IMG/VR virus record: IMGVR_UViG_3300044511_000393
Location: 1-23,089 of that record
Length of the DNA: 23,089 nucleotides
Source: a virus
Reading direction: 5' to 3' (one strand)
The position numbers and the translations under genes were made by a program. This document shows, piece by piece, positions 1-5,235 of this stretch. The notes under the pieces were generated by a model. It made no database searches. It was given only the letters and a program-made list of their open reading frames with translations, and was not told the origin of the DNA. Position 1 is the first letter of the stretch; the number at the start of each line of letters is the position of its first letter.

Positions 1-125
1 CCTTCAACGTCTCCATCTTGAAGCTCTGTAAGAGCGTTACGCATTCCAGTTGTTAGCTTGGTTACTTCAAACTCAAGCTTTCGAACTTGCTCTTCTAACA
101 TTGCTTCTGCTATCGTGCTAGCCAT
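1..125 (-). CDS. Hypothetical coiled-coil protein, C-terminus outside window
   Basis: The frame starts with ATG at 125 and runs off the left edge. The visible 41 residues begin MASTIAEAMLEEQVRKLEFE and are rich in Glu, Lys and Leu with heptad-like spacing, which suggests a coiled coil. The start overlaps the stop of the upstream gene (TAG at 118-120) by 8 nt, so translation is probably coupled. No family is recognised and the function is unknown. Confidence 0.7.
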   Translation of the reverse strand, partial: MASTIAEAMLEEQVRKLEFEVTKLTTGMRNALTELQDGDVE

Positions 126-378
126 TTGAATATTTCCCGTAAATTGTATTCAAAATTTCTTTTTCTTTATTTTCATAATCACGAAGAACAGGTGAAACGG
201 GTTGTTTTTCAATTATTCGCTTTAACACATCCTTATCAATTTTGCGTGATACTTTATAAGCACCAACCTGAGCATAAATAACCTCAAGCGGCAACCCCAT
301 TTTCTTTTTTACTTTGGTGAGATAAATAGCACGTTGCTCTGTCTCATCATCCCAAGCTTCTTCGTCAAATGTATTCAT
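118..378 (-). CDS. Hypothetical protein, 86 aa
   Basis: A small charged, mostly helical protein with an acidic N-terminus (MNTFDEEAWDDETEQ) and a basic middle (TKVKKKMG, KVSRKIDKDVLKR). I see no cysteines, signal peptide or membrane segment, and no known family. The ATG at 378 lacks a clear Shine-Dalgarno sequence and directly follows a GC-rich non-coding stretch, so the start is only moderately secure. It overlaps the next gene downstream by 8 nt. Confidence 0.6.
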   Translation of the reverse strand: MNTFDEEAWDDETEQRAIYLTKVKKKMGLPLEVIYAQVGAYKVSRKIDKDVLKRIIEKQPVSPVLRDYENKEKEILNTIYGKYSNG

Positions 379-655
379 AGTGTGGAGACCCAGGGTACCG
401 CCCCCTTGTAGTCAATAATCCTGCCAGGATCATCCGCAGTCTTCTGCTGTCCCCAAAAATTCTGACACCAATTATTGTTTCTGCCCGACTAAACGGTTGG
501 GAATTTATGTAGGAGCCGTAGTGCCAGCGGTCCACCCAGTTTCATACTTAACGCGTCCGTTAAGCTAAGATAAGTTGAAGAACAAAAGCTCTGTGAAGGG
601 GGAGTGGTTTGATGATGAATCAAAGTGATAACCCTTTACATTTCGGTTCTTCGTG
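379..655 (-). other. GC-rich structured stretch without a supported gene
   Basis: This 277-nt gap between tRNA-Ser and the 86-aa gene is clearly more GC-rich than neighbouring coding DNA. It contains a perfect 7-bp hairpin with a 4-nt loop at 547-564 and several shorter pairings. On the minus strand two frames look protein-like near their ends (peptides ending TTAPT and PWVSTL) but both are closed upstream by stops and have no start codon. A stable non-coding RNA, a leader, or debris of former genes are all possible. Confidence 0.35.
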
Positions 656-742
656 CGGAGAGCTGAGGACTTGCACCCCAAACCATTTCTGGTTCCCACC
701 GATTTCAAGTCGGGTCCGGCCTGCTTATCCGGTTAACTCTCC
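656..742 (-). tRNA. tRNA-Ser(TGA)
   Basis: Class II tRNA. The acceptor GGAGAGT pairs with GCTCTCC, followed by discriminator G as expected for serine. The anticodon loop CTTGAAA gives TGA (reads UCA). The long variable arm pairs AACCA with TGGTT. The T-loop reads TGCAAGT rather than the usual TTC form. CCA is not encoded. It starts 3 nt after the stop of the homing endonuclease gene, so the two are probably co-transcribed. Confidence 0.85.
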
Positions 743-745
743 AAA

Positions 746-1414
746 TTATTCATACTGTTCTATAAAATTTTTTCCATATTTTTCAATTACAAAATTCAAA
801 TACAGTTTTAAATCTTCAAATACTAAAACTTTTATATCTGGATTTGCTAAATGCTTAGCTTTCCATTGTTTAGTCACATATCCTTTTATTTCAATAATTT
901 CATCATTAACAATAAAATCAGGAAAATATTTTCTAATTTTTCCATTAAATTCATAATTCCTAAAACCATCAAATCGTTTTATTGGAATTTGATTATCCAA
1001 ATGATAAATTACAAAAGCTAACTCCCAACTTGAATGACAATAAAAACCTTTATACCATCCTTTCTTACCTCTACCGGAATTTTCACGATATCCACCATTA
1101 TATTTCTGGGCTTTTATAGATATTTTTAATTTTCTAATTAATTCAGCCTCTAGCGTTTTTCCTTTTCCTTTATTAGGATTATTTCTTAATTTTTCTTTTG
1201 TTTCTTCACTGTGTTTAACGCGTTCATCACCAGTTAAACCATAATTCCATGCTTTCATACCTTTTCTAATTCGATTTCCGGCTTCAGTAAAACATTTTTT
1301 CTGATGTTCCATTTCAGCAGGAGCTGAATGCTTTAATTTAAAATGCCCTGGGATACCTAAATTAGAAATAAGTTTCTTACAAATTATACAAGAACAAGGT
1401 TTTGATTGTGTCAT
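746..1414 (-). CDS. Free-standing homing endonuclease, PD-(D/E)xK type
   Basis: A 222-aa protein. The N-terminus has a C2H2-like zinc finger (CIIC near residues 9-12, then H-x5-H), followed by a NUMOD3-like DNA-binding repeat (HSEETKEKLRN). The C-terminal half carries the nuclease signature: SSWE near residue 129, then PDF and EIKGY near 167-180, the spacing of PD-(D/E)xK phage homing nucleases. Such enzymes cut phage DNA to spread their own gene. It is wedged between a structured non-coding stretch and tRNA-Ser inside the tRNA cluster. An exact T4-type late promoter lies 23 nt upstream of the ATG, as is usual for T4 homing nucleases. The exact subfamily is uncertain. Confidence 0.8.
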   Translation of the reverse strand: MTQSKPCSCIICKKLISNLGIPGHFKLKHSAPAEMEHQKKCFTEAGNRIRKGMKAWNYGLTGDERVKHSEETKEKLRNNPNKGKGKTLEAELIRKLKISIKAQKYNGGYRENSGRGKKGWYKGFYCHSSWELAFVIYHLDNQIPIKRFDGFRNYEFNGKIRKYFPDFIVNDEIIEIKGYVTKQWKAKHLANPDIKVLVFEDLKLYLNFVIEKYGKNFIEQYE

Positions 1415-1436
1415 AGTTATTTTTAAAGTAAATAAC

Positions 1437-1444
1437 TATTTATA
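1437..1444 (-). promoter_or_regulatory. T4-type late promoter
   Basis: The minus strand reads TATAAATA, an exact match to the T4 late-promoter octamer, 23 nt upstream of the homing endonuclease start at 1414. It implies a gp55-like late sigma factor encoded elsewhere. Confidence 0.75.
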
Positions 1445-1690
1445 GAAAAATAATTAAGACTGGTGCAATAAACCAAGCTCTAGCACCCGTCCAAAAGTTT
1501 GTTAGGAACTAAGCGGGACATTCCTAACGCTCTATATACATCCCCGCCAATTGACTTCGTCTCTGTCCAGTCCTACAGCCAGCCCATTATCGCTTCTACT
1601 CTCGTATTACTACGAGCCACAAGTCTCAATCCACTAGGGCGCCAACTTGAAATAATTAGTTATCTAAGATAGTTGGCAATCTCAAATTCT
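1445..1690 (-). other. GC-rich structured stretch, candidate non-coding RNA
   Basis: 246 nt between a membrane-protein gene and the homing endonuclease. Hairpins on the transcribed strand include a 7-bp stem (1641-1647 with 1671-1677), a 6-bp stem with a GTAA (GNRA) tetraloop at 1601-1616, and an 8-bp stem (1501-1508 with 1521-1528). No supported ORF; one frame reads like protein but has an internal TAG and no start. A group I intron remnant or a stable phage RNA are possibilities. Confidence 0.4.
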
Positions 1691-1951
1691 TTAAGAACTC
1701 AATTGAAGTTTTTCAAGCTTCATTTCTGCTTTAACCGCACGTTCATTCATCAGATTGAAGTCAAAATTCAATTGATGCAAAATCTTTTCGTGATCTTCAC
1801 GACTTCGATTTAACTGTTCGTGCAGGTCCGCGATCATTTGATCTTTACTTTTCAGGTCAATTTTTGCATTGTATAGCTTCATTCCTAACCAAGGAAGAGC
1901 AATGAAAACAATCAAACCTAAAATAAACAGCGCTCCAAGAGAAACTATCAT
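1691..1951 (-). CDS. Small membrane protein with coiled-coil tail
   Basis: 86 aa. Residues 3-24 (SLGALFILGLIVFIALPWLG) form one hydrophobic membrane helix, followed by a charged coiled coil of about 60 residues (LKSKDQMIADLHEQLNRSRE and on). This is the layout of an inner-membrane-anchored protein such as an i-spanin or membrane scaffold, but no specific family is recognised. The ATG at 1951 has a good GGAG ribosome site 8 nt upstream, and a TATAAT box lies just before it, giving a very short leader. Confidence 0.7.
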   Translation of the reverse strand: MIVSLGALFILGLIVFIALPWLGMKLYNAKIDLKSKDQMIADLHEQLNRSREDHEKILHQLNFDFNLMNERAVKAEMKLEKLQLSS

Positions 1952-1966
1952 CTTAACTCCAACGAT

Positions 1967-1998
1967 ATTATACTAACACAAATAAACAAAATGTACAA
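1967..1998 (-). promoter_or_regulatory. Candidate sigma70-type promoter
   Basis: TATAAT at 1967-1972 with TTGTAC at 1993-1998 on the minus strand. The elements match the family seen elsewhere in the window, but the 20-nt spacing is longer than the usual 16-18. Confidence 0.45.
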
Positions 1999-2007
1999 TG
2001 TTTTTTG

Positions 2008-2080
2008 TCAAGCATGCAGGATTCGAACCTGCGTCTCAGCGTCCCGAACGCCGTGCTAAATCAACCTCAGCTAATGCTTG
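2008..2080 (-). tRNA. tRNA-Pro(CGG)
   Basis: The acceptor CAAGCAT pairs with ATGCTTG. The C1-G72 pair is the hallmark of bacterial tRNA-Pro. The anticodon loop TTCGGGA gives CGG with G37. The T-arm GCAGG-TTCGAAT-CCTGC is canonical and the discriminator is A. CCA is not encoded. Confidence 0.9.
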
Positions 2081-2089
2081 ATTATTTTG

Positions 2090-2163
2090 TCAGTGACCTC
2101 GGACTCGAACCGAGAACCTCAAGCTTCCAGAGCTCGCCGTCTACCAATTGACATTAGTCACTG
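2090..2163 (-). tRNA. tRNA-Pro-like, anticodon TGG, aberrant loop
   Basis: The acceptor CAGTGAC/GTCACTG has the proline-like C1-G72 pair and the T-arm CTCGG-TTCGAGT-CCGAG is canonical. The anticodon stem CGAGC/GCTTG encloses TCTGGAA: by position the anticodon is TGG, but position 33 is C instead of the near-universal U and position 37 is A instead of G. The D-arm also has one extra base. Its 5' end overlaps the last 10 nt of the upstream CDS. Decoding identity is uncertain. Confidence 0.7.
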
Positions 2164-2417
2164 AATTTTAAAACCTTATCAACCCATTCCTTAGGAAAGT
2201 CTTCGTATAATTCAAACTTACGAAGTAAGCCCCGTTCTATATCCTCTTTCCACATGGTCACCGTTAGGTTTAGCATGCGCTTACCATGATAGTAACCATT
2301 TTGATTTGAAATCATTTCCCCAAATGACTCTGAGTAATAAAGCTCCAAGAGCATTTGCTCGCTAAAATCCAGTTCATGTTCCCAATCTTTAGAGAACAGG
2401 CGATAAATTTCAGCCAT
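2154..2417 (-). CDS. Hypothetical protein, 87 aa
   Basis: A small acidic protein beginning MAEIYRLFSKDWEHELDFSE, rich in aromatic residues (W, Y, F), with no signal peptide, cysteines or membrane segment. No family is recognised. The start at 2417 lacks an obvious ribosome site and lies 25 nt after the GIY-YIG gene stop, so it is probably translated from that transcript. The stop codon lies inside the following tRNA (10-nt overlap), so RNase P cleavage of the tRNA would remove the end of this message. Confidence 0.6.
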   Translation of the reverse strand: MAEIYRLFSKDWEHELDFSEQMLLELYYSESFGEMISNQNGYYHGKRMLNLTVTMWKEDIERGLLRKFELYEDFPKEWVDKVLKFSD

Positions 2418-2442
2418 GTTACGAAACTTTCTTGTTACGACT

Positions 2443-3336
2443 TTAGGCCTGCTTGGCGCTGTGACATAAACAACCTCCTTTATTTTTTATTGTTTGACGA
2501 CCTTTTCTTGCGGATCGTTGTCTTATCTTTAATAAACAATCATCCGATCCGCAAAATTTCACTCGACTTTTATTTTTTAGTGGAGTAAATTCAACTTCAC
2601 ATATTGGACAAAATGTTGATTCACGTTGAATAAAAACAGGTCGTTGAAATTTTCTGCCTTTAACCCATCCATCTGGAATAGATTCTGTTTTCATAATTCT
2701 AACACTTTCTAAGGTGTCACAATTATAAATCCACATTTTACCAAATTGCGAGTTCTTTTCGCCATCATGAGGCCGTCTTTCTGCTAAAGTCGCCTTCATT
2801 TTTCGTTTGTATTCATCAGAGTGCTTTCGTCCATAAAAGATACCATGAGGATATTTTTCTCTGCTTTTTTCTCTAGCTTTTACAAAAGCTTTGCGTGTCC
2901 TCTCTTTAAAAGCCTTATCATATTCTGGATCTTCTTCTCTTTTACGCTTTACGCCAGCAGCTCCAGAAGCTGCCCAAATAACAAAAGTATGACGGCGTCT
3001 TTCAACGCCTTCTGGAGAATTAACACCAGTCCAATGTTCACCGCCGGTTGCTAAATTCATACACTGCGTATCTTTTAATAAGTCTTCATTAACAAGTTCT
3101 TTTTCTCGATTTGATAATGATTTCCGATCAGGTAAATATTCTAATATTTCAACTTGATGGTTTTCCTTTCCATGTTTATTGATCGAATGCCAGAGTCGTA
3201 TTCCACTTCCTAAATATCCATCATTCAAGTCATTTGTAGAATGCATTCCTATGTAATATCTACCAGTAATCAAACAAGTTGTCTTGTAGATGTAATGGTA
3301 CTTGCGCTTATCTGCACGTTGTTTCTTGGTTTCCAT
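2443..3336 (-). CDS. GIY-YIG homing endonuclease
   Basis: 297 aa. The GIY-YIG nuclease occupies about residues 13-100: YIYKTT (GIY position), then YYIGMHST (YIG motif), and SNREKELV carrying the expected catalytic Glu region. It is followed by a NUMOD3-like DNA-binding repeat (HSDEYKRKMKATL near 190) and a C-terminal zinc-finger-like segment (CPIC and later CGSDDC). This is the architecture of T4 Seg-like free-standing homing enzymes. It sits between tRNA-Pro genes. The message has a late promoter 28 nt upstream and a GGAG ribosome site. It probably targets a related phage tRNA region, which is inference. Confidence 0.88.
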   Translation of the reverse strand: METKKQRADKRKYHYIYKTTCLITGRYYIGMHSTNDLNDGYLGSGIRLWHSINKHGKENHQVEILEYLPDRKSLSNREKELVNEDLLKDTQCMNLATGGEHWTGVNSPEGVERRRHTFVIWAASGAAGVKRKREEDPEYDKAFKERTRKAFVKAREKSREKYPHGIFYGRKHSDEYKRKMKATLAERRPHDGEKNSQFGKMWIYNCDTLESVRIMKTESIPDGWVKGRKFQRPVFIQRESTFCPICEVEFTPLKNKSRVKFCGSDDCLLKIRQRSARKGRQTIKNKGGCLCHSAKQA

Positions 3337-3363
3337 TTTGTATCTCCATGATTAACATGAAGA

Positions 3364-3371
3364 TATTTATA
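3364..3371 (-). promoter_or_regulatory. T4-type late promoter
   Basis: An exact TATAAATA on the minus strand, 28 nt before the GIY-YIG start at 3336. Confidence 0.75.
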
Positions 3372-3397
3372 GAAACCAGAAGCACTTTTATTCACCG

Positions 3398-3471
3398 TCG
3401 GGGTGACAGTATTCGAAACTGCGACATTTCGGTCCCAAACCGAACGCTCTACCAGGCTGAGCTACACCCCG
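3398..3471 (-). tRNA. tRNA-Pro(TGG)
   Basis: The acceptor CGGGGTG/CACCCCG has C1-G72. The anticodon stem TTCGG/CCGAA holds loop TTTGGGA, anticodon TGG with G37. The D-arm is canonical and the T-loop is TTCGAAT. Discriminator A; CCA not encoded. Confidence 0.92.
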
Positions 3472-3481
3472 AAAATTTTTG

Positions 3482-3555
3482 TCTCCGAGACAGGATTTGA
3501 ACCTGCATAAGCTTGCTCCCAAAGCAAGTGGTCGACCAAATTGACCCACTCGGAG
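3482..3555 (-). tRNA. tRNA-Pro(TGG), second copy
   Basis: The acceptor CTCCGAG/CTCGGAG has C1-G72. The anticodon stem CTTGC/GCAAG holds loop TTTGGGA (TGG). The T-loop TTCAAAT is canonical. It shares the anticodon with its neighbour at 3398 but the stems differ strongly, so it is not a recent duplicate. An inverted-repeat element ends 5 nt before its 5' end. CCA not encoded. Confidence 0.92.
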
Positions 3556-3560
3556 AAATA

Positions 3561-3624
3561 ATCAAACAAAAAGTAGGAAACGGACTAGTCTACCCAAAAG
3601 ATAACCGTTACCAAGCGGTTTGAT
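3561..3624 (-). repeat. tRNA-leader element A
   Basis: A 64-nt segment bounded by a perfect 7-bp inverted repeat (ATCAAAC/GTTTGAT on the minus strand). Its core is AACCG-N10-GTTATCT (3599-3620) and it has a T-run before the right arm. It ends exactly 5 nt (TATTT) before the tRNA at 3555. Elements B and C share this plan. Confidence 0.6.
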
Positions 3625-3631
3625 TTAAACC

Positions 3632-3793
3632 TTACGCGTACATCAACCATTCTTGAGAAATTTGAATGATGTACCACTCTTGAAATGTTTCATCAAAAGT
3701 CCTACACATAATCTTTCCATCATTGGAAACTCCTAAAACTTCCATTTCAGGACCACCATTTACAGAACGAACAATTGAACCTCTTACAAACAT
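3632..3793 (-). CDS. DUF2158 (YodC-like) small protein
   Basis: 53 aa, starting MFVRGSIVRSVNGGPEMEVL. This matches the DUF2158 pattern: G-x-[IV]-V-x-x-x-x-G-G-P-x-M-x-V near the N-terminus, then a conserved Cys (IMCRTF) and a final hydrophobic Leu segment. The family is a small beta-barrel-like domain of unknown function found in bacteria and phages. The open frame extends 11 codons further upstream, but the ATG at 3793 is preferred because a GAGAGG ribosome site lies just before it. Confidence 0.75.
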   Translation of the reverse strand: MFVRGSIVRSVNGGPEMEVLGVSNDGKIMCRTFDETFQEWYIIQISQEWLMYA

Positions 3794-3826
3794 TTCAACC
3801 TCTCTAAAATTAATGTAGATGTGCAA

Positions 3827-4099
3827 ACTTTACAGGAGCCGACTACTTAGAAATTAGTGGGTGATCAACTCCCACCTCATCCTTCTTAACAATTCCAGCC
3901 TTTACCAAACCACTGCCTCGAGAGCGCTCGATATTTACCAGGACCGGTTTTAGTGTTTGCTGGGTTGCTTCATAGCTTACCAGTTTGCTTACGCTGCACG
4001 ATGATCTACGTCACCGACGGTTACCTTACGATAACCTATTTTTAAGTTGAGACATCAAATAACGTATGACGCTCGCCTTAAATGTTCTTTCGTCCCATG
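3827..4099 (-). other. GC-rich structured stretch without a supported gene
   Basis: About 270 nt between tRNA-Asn and the DUF2158 gene. Hairpins on the transcribed strand include GTGGG/CCCAC (3857-3861 with 3871-3875) and GGTTA/TAACC (4019-4023 with 4032-4036). One frame, ending DHPLISK before a TAG at about 3850, is open for about 48 codons and protein-like, but lacks a start codon and is closed upstream by TGA. It may be a non-coding RNA, or a gene relic. Confidence 0.35.
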
Positions 4100-4172
4100 C
4101 TGGCCCGGAGGGGTTCGAACCCCCGACCTAGTGATTAACAATCACCCGCTCTACCGACTGAGCTACAAGCCA
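4100..4172 (-). tRNA. tRNA-Asn(GTT)
   Basis: The acceptor TGGCTTG/CGGGCCA has U1-A72 and discriminator G, as in bacterial tRNA-Asn. The anticodon loop TTGTTAA gives GTT. The D-arm and T-arm (TTCGAAC loop) are canonical. CCA not encoded. Confidence 0.92.
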
Positions 4173-4182
4173 ATAATTTTTG

Positions 4183-4265
4183 CTCCGGAGGTCCGACTCG
4201 AACGGACAGTTGCCTTTCGGCGGAGCATTAACAGTGCCCTGGGGTTACCGTTTTCCTACTCCGGA
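4183..4265 (-). tRNA. Class II tRNA with Asn anticodon (GTT)
   Basis: The acceptor TCCGGAG/CTCCGGA has U1-A72 and G73. The anticodon stem GGGCA/TGCTC holds loop CTGTTAA, anticodon GTT. Unlike any normal tRNA-Asn it has a 15-nt variable arm with a GCC-GAAA-GGC hairpin, and its D-stem is only about 2 bp. The T-arm GTCCG-TTCGAGT-CGGAC is canonical. It may be charged with Asn (anticodon, G73) or behave like a Ser-type tRNA (long arm, G73). CCA not encoded. Confidence 0.75.
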
Positions 4266-4270
4266 AAATC

Positions 4271-4336
4271 GTGAAACAAAAAAGATTTAACGAGTTTTTT
4301 CTTTCCAATAAGATAATCGTTAAAAAGCGGTTTCAC
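4271..4336 (-). repeat. tRNA-leader element B
   Basis: 66 nt bounded by GTGAAAC/GTTTCAC, with core AACCG-N10-ATTATCT (4311-4332), an internal 8-bp pairing (TTTAACGA with TCGTTAAA) and a T-run. It starts 3 nt after the tRNA at 4340 and ends 5 nt before the tRNA at 4265. Same plan as elements A and C. Confidence 0.65.
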
Positions 4337-4339
4337 TTG

Positions 4340-4414
4340 TACCGTCGAGGAGATTTGAACTCCTACATAACTACGTTCTTAGCGTAGCGCCTCTGCCAAT
4401 TGGGCTACGACGGC
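4340..4414 (-). tRNA. Class I tRNA, anticodon AAG (nominally Leu)
   Basis: The acceptor GCCGTCG/CGACGGT has a G1-U72 wobble and A73. The anticodon stem CTACG/CGTAG holds CTAAGAA, anticodon AAG. The variable loop has 5 nt, whereas bacterial tRNA-Leu is class II, and A34 is rare outside Arg. The D-arm and the TTCAAAT T-loop are good. Amino-acid identity is uncertain. Confidence 0.75.
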
Positions 4415-4420
4415 AATTTT

Positions 4421-4567
4421 TTAATCTGAACTGTTGTACCAGTTCCAAAACTCCTCCTGAGTTTCAAACTCAAAATCAGGTTCTCCACCTTCAGGTGTCA
4501 TGTCCACGTAAAATGAATCATCTTCATCATCTATCCAAGCTTCAGCCATCGAATTATAACAAATCAT
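4421..4567 (-). CDS. Small acidic protein, 48 aa
   Basis: Starts MICYNSMAEAWIDDEDDSFY and ends FWNWYNSSD. Very acidic (DDEDD, EGGEPDFEFE, QEEF) with several aromatic residues. No family is recognised. Strong acidity is common in phage proteins that mimic DNA or bind host factors, but nothing here proves that. The ATG follows the stop of the upstream 58-aa gene by 1 nt (TAAAATG), so the two form a translationally linked pair under the promoter at 4776. Confidence 0.6.
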   Translation of the reverse strand: MICYNSMAEAWIDDEDDSFYVDMTPEGGEPDFEFETQEEFWNWYNSSD

Positions 4568-4568
4568 T

Positions 4569-4745
4569 TTAGTAAATCCTCAGTTCAGAGCCGTTAACTT
4601 CAACATTACCAGGCCAGCTTTCTTCCATCCATGAATTGTAATCTTCATCAGTCCTTGATTGAAGAGTCATTACATCTAACATTTGTAAATTAGCTCCTTG
4701 AGCTTGAAGACTAAGAAGCGTGTCTAACAGTTGTTGAGCGTTCAT
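4569..4745 (-). CDS. Small hypothetical protein, 58 aa
   Basis: Starts MNAQQLLDTLLSLQAQGANL and ends VEVNGSELRIY. A Gln/Leu-rich helical N-terminus precedes an acidic C-terminal half. No known family. An in-frame stop lies shortly upstream, so ATG 4745 is the only start; its ribosome site (AAGG) is unusually close. First gene of a two-gene unit behind a consensus promoter. Confidence 0.6.
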   Translation of the reverse strand: MNAQQLLDTLLSLQAQGANLQMLDVMTLQSRTDEDYNSWMEESWPGNVEVNGSELRIY

Positions 4746-4775
4746 CCTTTTTCATCATTTTGATTTGATGGAATA

Positions 4776-4803
4776 ATTATAACACAAAAATCAAAAAGTA
4801 CAA
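4776..4803 (-). promoter_or_regulatory. Sigma70-type promoter, TTGTAC-16-TATAAT
   Basis: TATAAT at 4776-4781 and TTGTAC at 4798-4803 on the minus strand, 16-nt spacer. It lies between tRNA-Gly and the 58-aa gene, giving a leader of about 24 nt. Confidence 0.7.
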
Positions 4804-4811
4804 CTTTATTT

Positions 4812-4888
4812 TGGAGCGGGTAGACGGTCTCGAACCGACAACCTCCGACTTGGAAGGACGGCGCTCTGGCCAATTGAGCTATACCCGC
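4812..4888 (-). tRNA. tRNA-Gly(TCC), CCA encoded
   Basis: The acceptor GCGGGTA/TACCCGC is followed by discriminator U, typical of tRNA-Gly, and an encoded CCA. The anticodon loop CTTCCAA gives TCC. The anticodon stem contains a U30-U40 mismatch. The T-arm has a canonical TTCGAGA loop. Confidence 0.9.
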
Positions 4889-4893
4889 AAAGT

Positions 4894-4965
4894 GTGAAAC
4901 AAAATAAGCGAAAAACGGGGTTTTTCTCAGTAAAAGTAAGATAACCATTTTTCTTTCGGTTTCAC
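4894..4965 (-). repeat. tRNA-leader element C
   Basis: 72 nt bounded by GTGAAAC/GTTTCAC, with core AACCG-N11-GTTATCT (4939-4961) and a T-rich stretch before the right arm. It begins 2 nt after the tRNA at 4968 and ends 5 nt before tRNA-Gly at 4888, like elements A and B. Confidence 0.65.
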
Positions 4966-4967
4966 TG

Positions 4968-5043
4968 TACTCTCGGTCGGATTCGAACCCACACATAAAG
5001 AAGGGCTTAAACCTTCCGCCTCTGCCAATTGGGCTACGAGAGT
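4968..5043 (-). tRNA. Class I tRNA, anticodon TAA (nominally Leu)
   Basis: The acceptor ACTCTCG/CGAGAGT and A73 are clear. The anticodon stem GAAGG/CCTTC holds TTTAAGC, anticodon TAA. The variable loop is short, unlike class II bacterial tRNA-Leu. Its D-arm matches that of the AAG tRNA at 4340, so the two form a related pair. One T-stem pair is a G-G mismatch. CCA not encoded. Confidence 0.78.
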
Positions 5044-5050
5044 AAAAATT

Positions 5051-5135
5051 TGGTGGATAAGGTAGGATTCGAACCTACTCAGCCGAAGCGCCTGATTTAC
5101 AGTCAGGTGAGACTCTCCCACGTCCCCGCTTATCC
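5051..5135 (-). tRNA. tRNA-Tyr(GTA), CCA encoded
   Basis: Class II. The acceptor GGATAAG/CTTATCC is followed by A and an encoded CCA. The anticodon stem CCTGA/TCAGG holds CTGTAAA, anticodon GTA. A long variable arm and canonical T-loop TTCGAAT complete a normal tRNA-Tyr. Confidence 0.93.
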
Positions 5136-5139
5136 AAAT

Positions 5140-5230
5140 TGGTGGGTCTCGGCTAGAATCGAACTGCTTGCCACGAGGGAACCGGGTTACAGCCGGCTGA
5201 CGGGACCACCCATCCTTACTTTCGAAACCC
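5140..5230 (-). tRNA. tRNA-Tyr-like (GTA), irregular T-arm, CCA encoded
   Basis: The acceptor GGGTTTC/GAGACCC with A and encoded CCA. The anticodon stem GCCGG/CCGGT holds CTGTAAC, anticodon GTA. The variable arm is long, as in tRNA-Tyr. The T-stem is irregular: GCAG faces CTAGC with a bulged A, and the D-arm is hard to fold. It may be a decaying copy of a tRNA-Tyr or an unusual functional one. Confidence 0.65.
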
Positions 5231-5235
5231 AAATT

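Noticed and set aside
609-956. Plus-strand open frame of 115 codons
   Set aside because: It is antisense to the homing endonuclease and tRNA-Ser and has no family signal.
746-1690. Group I intron carrying the homing endonuclease
   Set aside because: A structured stretch precedes the gene and a GNRA hairpin is present, but I could not identify a matching 3' core half or a split host gene, and an intact tRNA-Ser follows at once. Kept only as a structured stretch.
3561-4965. CRISPR array
   Set aside because: The three repeats are variable, closed by inverted arms and separated by tRNAs, not by uniform spacers; no cas genes.
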